DNA of 64,000 bases from Nitratireductor aquimarinus (lineage in GTDB: Bacteria; Pseudomonadota; Alphaproteobacteria; Rhizobiales; Rhizobiaceae). The stretch lies in the NCBI RefSeq assembly GCF_046773475.1, contig NZ_CP177239.1:2046001-2110000 (forward strand), in the 5' to 3' direction. Positions 60,401-64,000 of this stretch are shown piece by piece. Numbering within the stretch: position 1 is the first letter of the stretch; every line of letters starts with the position of its first letter. The notes beneath the pieces were generated by a model. That model did no database searches, had not been told where the DNA came from, and saw only the letters and a program-made list of their open reading frames with translations. The position numbers were made by a program, and so were the translations under genes.

Positions 60401-61286
60401 TGTGTGCCTCCCTTGCAAAGATTGCAGCGCCCACCAGCGCCTTTTCCGCACCGCCCTGAACCGGGACAAGCAGCCGTTCGCTGCGCTCGATCAGGCAGCG
60501 CTGACGCACCTCTCTATCAAGCGCTTCAATGAGTGTTTCATCCTGCGCCAGCCCGCCGCTGACCGGGATGATGGACGGATCGACCATGTTGACGATGTTG
60601 GCCAGCGCGCCGCCGACAATGTCGAGAAAGACATCGACGGTGCGTGTCGCCCATTCCTCACCGGCATGCCATTGCGCGAGGATCGTCACGCTGTCGCTCT
60701 CGATGCCATGCAGGTGCCGGTGCAGCCGCTCGATGCCGCGCGCAGCCCCCAGCGTGTCGACACAGCCCACCTGGCCGCAGCCGCATTCAATCGCAGGCAG
60801 TACGGTGCCCGTGCGCATGGCGCTTGCCGGGCCGTGACCCCATTCGCCCGCATTGCCGGTCGCGCCCGTCATCACCCGGCCATCGATCACCACCGCGCCG
60901 CCAATGCCCGTTCCGATGATTGCGGCGAGCACCTGCCGGTGTCCGACGCCCACGCCCGTCTGCGCTTCGGCGAGCGCAAAAGCGTTTGCATCGTTGATGA
61001 CATAGACCGGGCGCGAGAGTGTTTCGCGCAGATCTGCGGCCACGTTGCGACCGGTGATGCAGGGAATATTGGCGCTGCGCGCAAGCCCGGTCACGGGATC
61101 GATCACCGCCGCGATGGAGATGCCCACCGGCGCATCGCCCTCGCCCGCCATCGCCTTCACCGTTTCGCGAAAAGCGTCGTAATCACGCGCGGGCGTCGCC
61201 TGCCTGTCGCGAATGACCGGCCTGTTGTCCGATCCCATGTCGGCAACGATGGCCTTGGACCCGCCGATGTCAAAACAACATATCAT
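60384..61286 (-). CDS. ROK-family sugar kinase (NagK/NanK-like)
   Basis: Kinase of 300 residues from ATG 61286 (MICCFDIGGSKAIVADMG, phosphate-1 motif). The catalytic Asp is in VINDANAFALAEA near 100, and the zinc site reads ECGCGQVGCVDTLGAARGI near 165 (CxCG..GC), with Asp where Glu is usual. The type phosphorylates GlcNAc, ManNAc or glucose. It is divergent from a LacI-type regulator across 70 bp and overlaps cutC. A longer in-frame extension over the intergenic region is rejected. Confidence 0.9.
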   Translation of the reverse strand: MICCFDIGGSKAIVADMGSDNRPVIRDRQATPARDYDAFRETVKAMAGEGDAPVGISIAAVIDPVTGLARSANIPCITGRNVAADLRETLSRPVYVINDANAFALAEAQTGVGVGHRQVLAAIIGTGIGGAVVIDGRVMTGATGNAGEWGHGPASAMRTGTVLPAIECGCGQVGCVDTLGAARGIERLHRHLHGIESDSVTILAQWHAGEEWATRTVDVFLDIVGGALANIVNMVDPSIIPVSGGLAQDETLIEALDREVRQRCLIERSERLLVPVQGGAEKALVGAAIFAREAHNAGNA

Positions 61287-61356
61287 TTCAATTCTTTCGT
61301 GTTTGATGGCATAAGGCCGCGAAGGCCAGAACATTACAAGAAGACCGGAAAAATCC

Positions 61357-62358
61357 ATGCCCGAAGACAAACCCGCGCGACGCAAAAGGCCGACGATTGC
61401 CGATGTCGCAAAGCGGGCGGGCGTGGCGCCGGCGATTGTCTCCCGCGCACTCTCGCCGGAGCGCCGTCCGGTCTCGCGCGAGAAGCGCGAGCGTGTTCTG
61501 AAGGCCGCCGCGGAGCTTGGCTACAACCAGAACCCGCTGGCGCGCGGCCTGGCCACCAATTCGCTCGACATGGTGGCGGTCATCGTCAACCACATCACCG
61601 ATCTTTCCGATCTCGACCTGTTCGACCCGCTGCTCGAAGCGATCCAGGCGCTCGGCAAGCAGGCAGTCATCATCCGTGTCGGCAACACCGAGAAGATCGA
61701 GGATTTTCTGCGCAACAGCGCCGCGTTTCACGTTCATGCAGCGCTCGTCTTTTCCGACTTCGCCGACGCCGAAGGCGTGCGCACGCTGTTCCACAGCGAC
61801 AATGTTCTGATGCTCAACGGGCGCTTCGACGCCAAGTCCGCCTACATCACCATCGACGAGGCGGCGGGCATTCGCGAGGCCGTGACGCGCGCGCTGGAAC
61901 GCGGGGCGAAGACCGGCGCGCTGGTCACCGGCCGTCAGACCTCGCTCATCGAGCAGGCCCGCATTCAGGCCTATCGCGACATCTGCGCCGGGGCAGGTCT
62001 CGATCTCGTTCAGGAGCTGCAGGGCGACTATTCCTATGCGTCGGGGCTCAGCCTTGCCGGCCGCATCGACGGCGCTAGCCTTCCCGATGCGATTTTCTGC
62101 ACCTCGGACGCCATGGCCATGGGCATAATGGACGGGCTGAGGGCGCGCGATCTTATGCCGCCGCGCGACTATCGTCTTTACGGGTTCGACGCCGTGGTGA
62201 ACGCCAATTTCAACGCCTTCGACATCTCCTCGATCGGCTTTGACAAGGCGGAACTGATCCATGGCATTTCGATGTTTCTGAAGGATCCCGCCGGCTATCG
62301 CGACCACCCGGAAGTGCATGAACTGCGCACCCGTTTCGTCGAGCGCAGCACCGGCTGA
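61357..62358 (+). CDS. LacI-family transcriptional regulator
   Basis: Repressor of 333 residues. The helix-turn-helix TIADVAKRAGVAPAIVSRAL at about 13-32 and the hinge PLARGLATNSLDMVAVIV are followed by a periplasmic-binding-like domain, which ends without extra domains. It should control the divergent kinase-cutC operon and perhaps the uptake genes to its right. The 70-bp gap holds a GGCC-GCGAA-GGCC motif (61312-61324) but no classic perfect LacI operator. Confidence 0.9.
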   Translation: MPEDKPARRKRPTIADVAKRAGVAPAIVSRALSPERRPVSREKRERVLKAAAELGYNQNPLARGLATNSLDMVAVIVNHITDLSDLDLFDPLLEAIQALGKQAVIIRVGNTEKIEDFLRNSAAFHVHAALVFSDFADAEGVRTLFHSDNVLMLNGRFDAKSAYITIDEAAGIREAVTRALERGAKTGALVTGRQTSLIEQARIQAYRDICAGAGLDLVQELQGDYSYASGLSLAGRIDGASLPDAIFCTSDAMAMGIMDGLRARDLMPPRDYRLYGFDAVVNANFNAFDISSIGFDKAELIHGISMFLKDPAGYRDHPEVHELRTRFVERSTG

Positions 62359-62423
62359 CAAACCGACATTCGATCAATGAGAATGCCCGCCGGCAAGATT
62401 GCTCGCCAGCGGGCCGTTCGGGT

Positions 62424-63218
62424 TTACCAGAGCGGGTTCAGCTCCGGCGGGTTGGCGTCTTCGCCCCACCACTTCTTGTAGTTTGCCTCATAGGCGCCGG
62501 ACTGGATGTAGTCCGAGACGAACATGTCGAGCCAGCGCACGAAATCCGGATCGCCCTTGGCGACCGCAATGCCGATCGGATCGTTGGAATAGAGACCCGG
62601 CACCGTGACCAGACCTTCTTCCTGTGCTGCGAGATAGTCGAGCATGGAGGAATCCTCGATGCCGGCGTCAACGCGCTTCTGGCGCAGCAGCAGAACGCCA
62701 TCCGGCGAGAACGTGTCGGTGTAGACCAGCTCCGCACCCGGCACTTCACGCTTCAGGAAGGCTTCGCCCGTGGTGCCGCGCCCCACAACGACGCGCTTGC
62801 CATCGAGGTCGGCGAGGGTCTTGATCCCTGCATCGGTCTGGGCAATCACGCGCAGGCCGGCGCGGTTGTAGGGGATCGAGAAGCTCACCGCCTTGGCGCG
62901 GGGCAGCGTTGCAGACGTGTTTGCGACCACGATGTCGAGCTGGCCGGAAACCAGCATCGAAACACGCGCATCGCCCGAAACGTCGGTGAACTCCACCGGC
63001 ACGCCGATCTTCTCGGCAAGCAGGGTGGCCACGTCCACGTCGTAGCCGACGGGGTTGTTCTTGTCGTCGCGGAAGCCGATGGGCTCGCCGCCCAGCGACA
63101 CGCCGATGCGCACCTTGCCGCGCTCGATGATGTCATCCAGCATGCCGGCTGCCGCCGGTCCGGCGAGCGCGGCACAGGCCGCCAGCGCCACGATGGTCTT
63201 CTTCACGAGAGATTTCAT
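62424..63218 (-). CDS. amino-acid-type ABC substrate-binding protein
   Basis: Periplasmic protein of 264 residues from ATG 63218, behind AGGAGG. Signal peptide to about residue 22 (GPAAAG), then KVRIGVSLGGEPIGFRDDKN and the SBP3 domain with DVATLLAEKIGVPVEF and SFSIPYNRAGLRVIAQ. The ligand should be an amino acid or glycosylated amino acid, given the adjacent glycosylasparaginase gene 19 bp upstream on the same strand. Its permease and ATPase are not in the window. Confidence 0.9.
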   Translation of the reverse strand: MKSLVKKTIVALAACAALAGPAAAGMLDDIIERGKVRIGVSLGGEPIGFRDDKNNPVGYDVDVATLLAEKIGVPVEFTDVSGDARVSMLVSGQLDIVVANTSATLPRAKAVSFSIPYNRAGLRVIAQTDAGIKTLADLDGKRVVVGRGTTGEAFLKREVPGAELVYTDTFSPDGVLLLRQKRVDAGIEDSSMLDYLAAQEEGLVTVPGLYSNDPIGIAVAKGDPDFVRWLDMFVSDYIQSGAYEANYKKWWGEDANPPELNPLW

Positions 63219-63237
63219 TGAACTCCTCCTTCTTAAA

Positions 63238-64000
63238 TCAGATCGGTTGCGATTGCCGCTTTTCCGGAGCGGCCATGGAAGGCTCCCAGAACCAGTAGGC
63301 AACGGTGCCCTGGCCATGGAGATTGACGACACGGTGATTGCCGTGCGTGTCGAGCGCGTGGATCACCACTTCGCCGATGAAACCGGTGTCGAGCGCGAGC
63401 AGATCGTCGGCTGCACTCTGGATCGCGTCGTCGAGAGACAGACCGCATTTCATGCCGTGCACGATTGCGTGCGCCGTCGCCGAACGCATGGTCATCTCGC
63501 CGGTATGCGTGCACGCCGCCGCGCCATAGCGGCTGTCGGCGTAAAAGCCTGCGCCGGGGATCGGGCTGTCGCCCACGCGGCCCGGATATTTCCACGCCCA
63601 GCCCGAAGTCGAGGTGACGGTCGCAATCCCGCCGGTCTGGTCCTGCCCCAGAAACACGGTCGTGTCGCGCACCCGCTCGGGGTCGGTGATCGCGCCCAGA
63701 AGCCCCGCCAGCGGGGTGTCGGGGAAAGCGCCCTTCTGTTCCTCGGTCATCAGGCCGTCGAGCTTTTCCCACCAGACGCGCTTGCTGTCCGGATAGAGCA
63801 TGTCGTCGGTCGTGAAACCGATTTCATCTGCAAACCTGCGGGCGCCCTCTCCGGTCAGCATCACATGGGGCAGCCGGCGCATCACCTCGCAGGCGAGCGC
63901 GGCCACATGCAGCGTGCGCGGAACGGCGGCCACCGTGCCCACGGCGCGGGTCGTCCCGTCCATCACGCCGGCGTCGCATTCCATCACGCCCAGCATGTTG
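63238..64000 (-). CDS. N4-(beta-N-acetylglucosaminyl)-L-asparaginase-like Ntn hydrolase, 5' truncated
   Basis: The C-terminal 254 codons of a glycosylasparaginase/isoaspartyl-peptidase gene; the frame stays open to the window edge, and about 40-60 N-terminal residues are missing. LGVMECDAGVMDGTTRAVGTV and MLTGEGARRFA belong to the alpha chain. The self-processing Thr nucleophile is in LGQDQTGGIATVTSTSG; GRVGDSPIPGAGFYAD and CTHTGEMTMRSATA follow. The enzyme splits GlcNAc-Asn into aspartate and an amino sugar. The ROK kinase nearby would use the sugar. Confidence 0.87.
   Translation of the reverse strand, partial: NMLGVMECDAGVMDGTTRAVGTVAAVPRTLHVAALACEVMRRLPHVMLTGEGARRFADEIGFTTDDMLYPDSKRVWWEKLDGLMTEEQKGAFPDTPLAGLLGAITDPERVRDTTVFLGQDQTGGIATVTSTSGWAWKYPGRVGDSPIPGAGFYADSRYGAAACTHTGEMTMRSATAHAIVHGMKCGLSLDDAIQSAADDLLALDTGFIGEVVIHALDTHGNHRVVNLHGQGTVAYWFWEPSMAAPEKRQSQPI

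Overview
The window is GC-rich (about 62% by eye), densely packed chromosomal or large-replicon DNA from an alphaproteobacterium, most likely Hyphomicrobiales (Brucellaceae/Phyllobacteriaceae-like). The evidence is the ureA-B-C-E-F-G-D-urea transporter gene order, a choloylglycine-hydrolase-family gene next to glutamate decarboxylase, a run of ABC uptake systems each with its own regulator, and palindromes carrying the GGGAACCGGT core common between rhizobial genes. I saw no tRNA, rRNA, insertion sequence, integrase, phage gene or CRISPR array. The species call is inference.

Region by region (kb). 0-1.5: the start of a ClC channel gene (cut by the window edge) and an ArsB/CitM-type ion transporter. 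1.6-8.5: a complete minus-strand nickel urease operon ending in a urea channel, with an undescribed 26-codon frame and a strong hairpin between ureC and ureE. 8.6-11.6: fluoride exporter CrcB, then a plus-strand two-component system preceded by phased decamers. 11.7-24.6: a LysR-controlled minus-strand operon of eleven genes holding a three-subunit molybdenum hydroxylase split between its two ends, a 3-hydroxyanthranilate-dioxygenase-like enzyme, a metallo-beta-lactamase-fold hydrolase and a Liv-type ABC importer with two binding proteins; a kynurenine-formamidase-like esterase lies beyond the regulator. 24.7-27: a bacterial ionotropic-glutamate-receptor-like channel and a ChaA-type exchanger. 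27.4-34.4: an MdtNOP/YtcA-type efflux set that also contains a Tat-exported amidohydrolase and an outer-membrane barrel. 34.6-39.3: a choloylglycine hydrolase-family enzyme, GadB, a six-helix membrane protein and a siderophore-interacting flavoprotein.

39.4-49.4: an AfuABC/FbpABC-type ABC importer with a histidine phosphatase, driven from a textbook sigma-54 promoter, beside a PgtABC-like regulatory operon (sigma-54 activator, large sensor kinase, second binding protein). I read this as a phosphoglycerate-type organophosphate uptake and sensing system in which an ABC importer replaces the PgtP carrier. 49.6-59.6: a LysR-linked catabolic locus: thioesterase, polar amino-acid ABC importer, dimethylformamidase-like hydrolase, class III aminotransferase, beta-keto-acid cleavage enzyme, GNAT acetyltransferase and acetylpolyamine amidohydrolase. 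It fits breakdown of an amidated or acetylated beta-amino acid or polyamine. 59.7-64: CutC, ROK kinase, LacI regulator, an amino-acid-type binding protein and a glycosylasparaginase running off the right edge, which fits use of GlcNAc-asparagine.

The window is therefore mostly accessory uptake and catabolism, plus a group of genes (urease, GadB, choloylglycine hydrolase, efflux) that would suit a bacterium meeting acid or bile. The likeliest undescribed systems are the molybdenum hydroxylase/HAO locus, the Pgt-like ABC system and the beta-keto-acid-cleavage locus. Substrate assignments are inferences from gene families and context.
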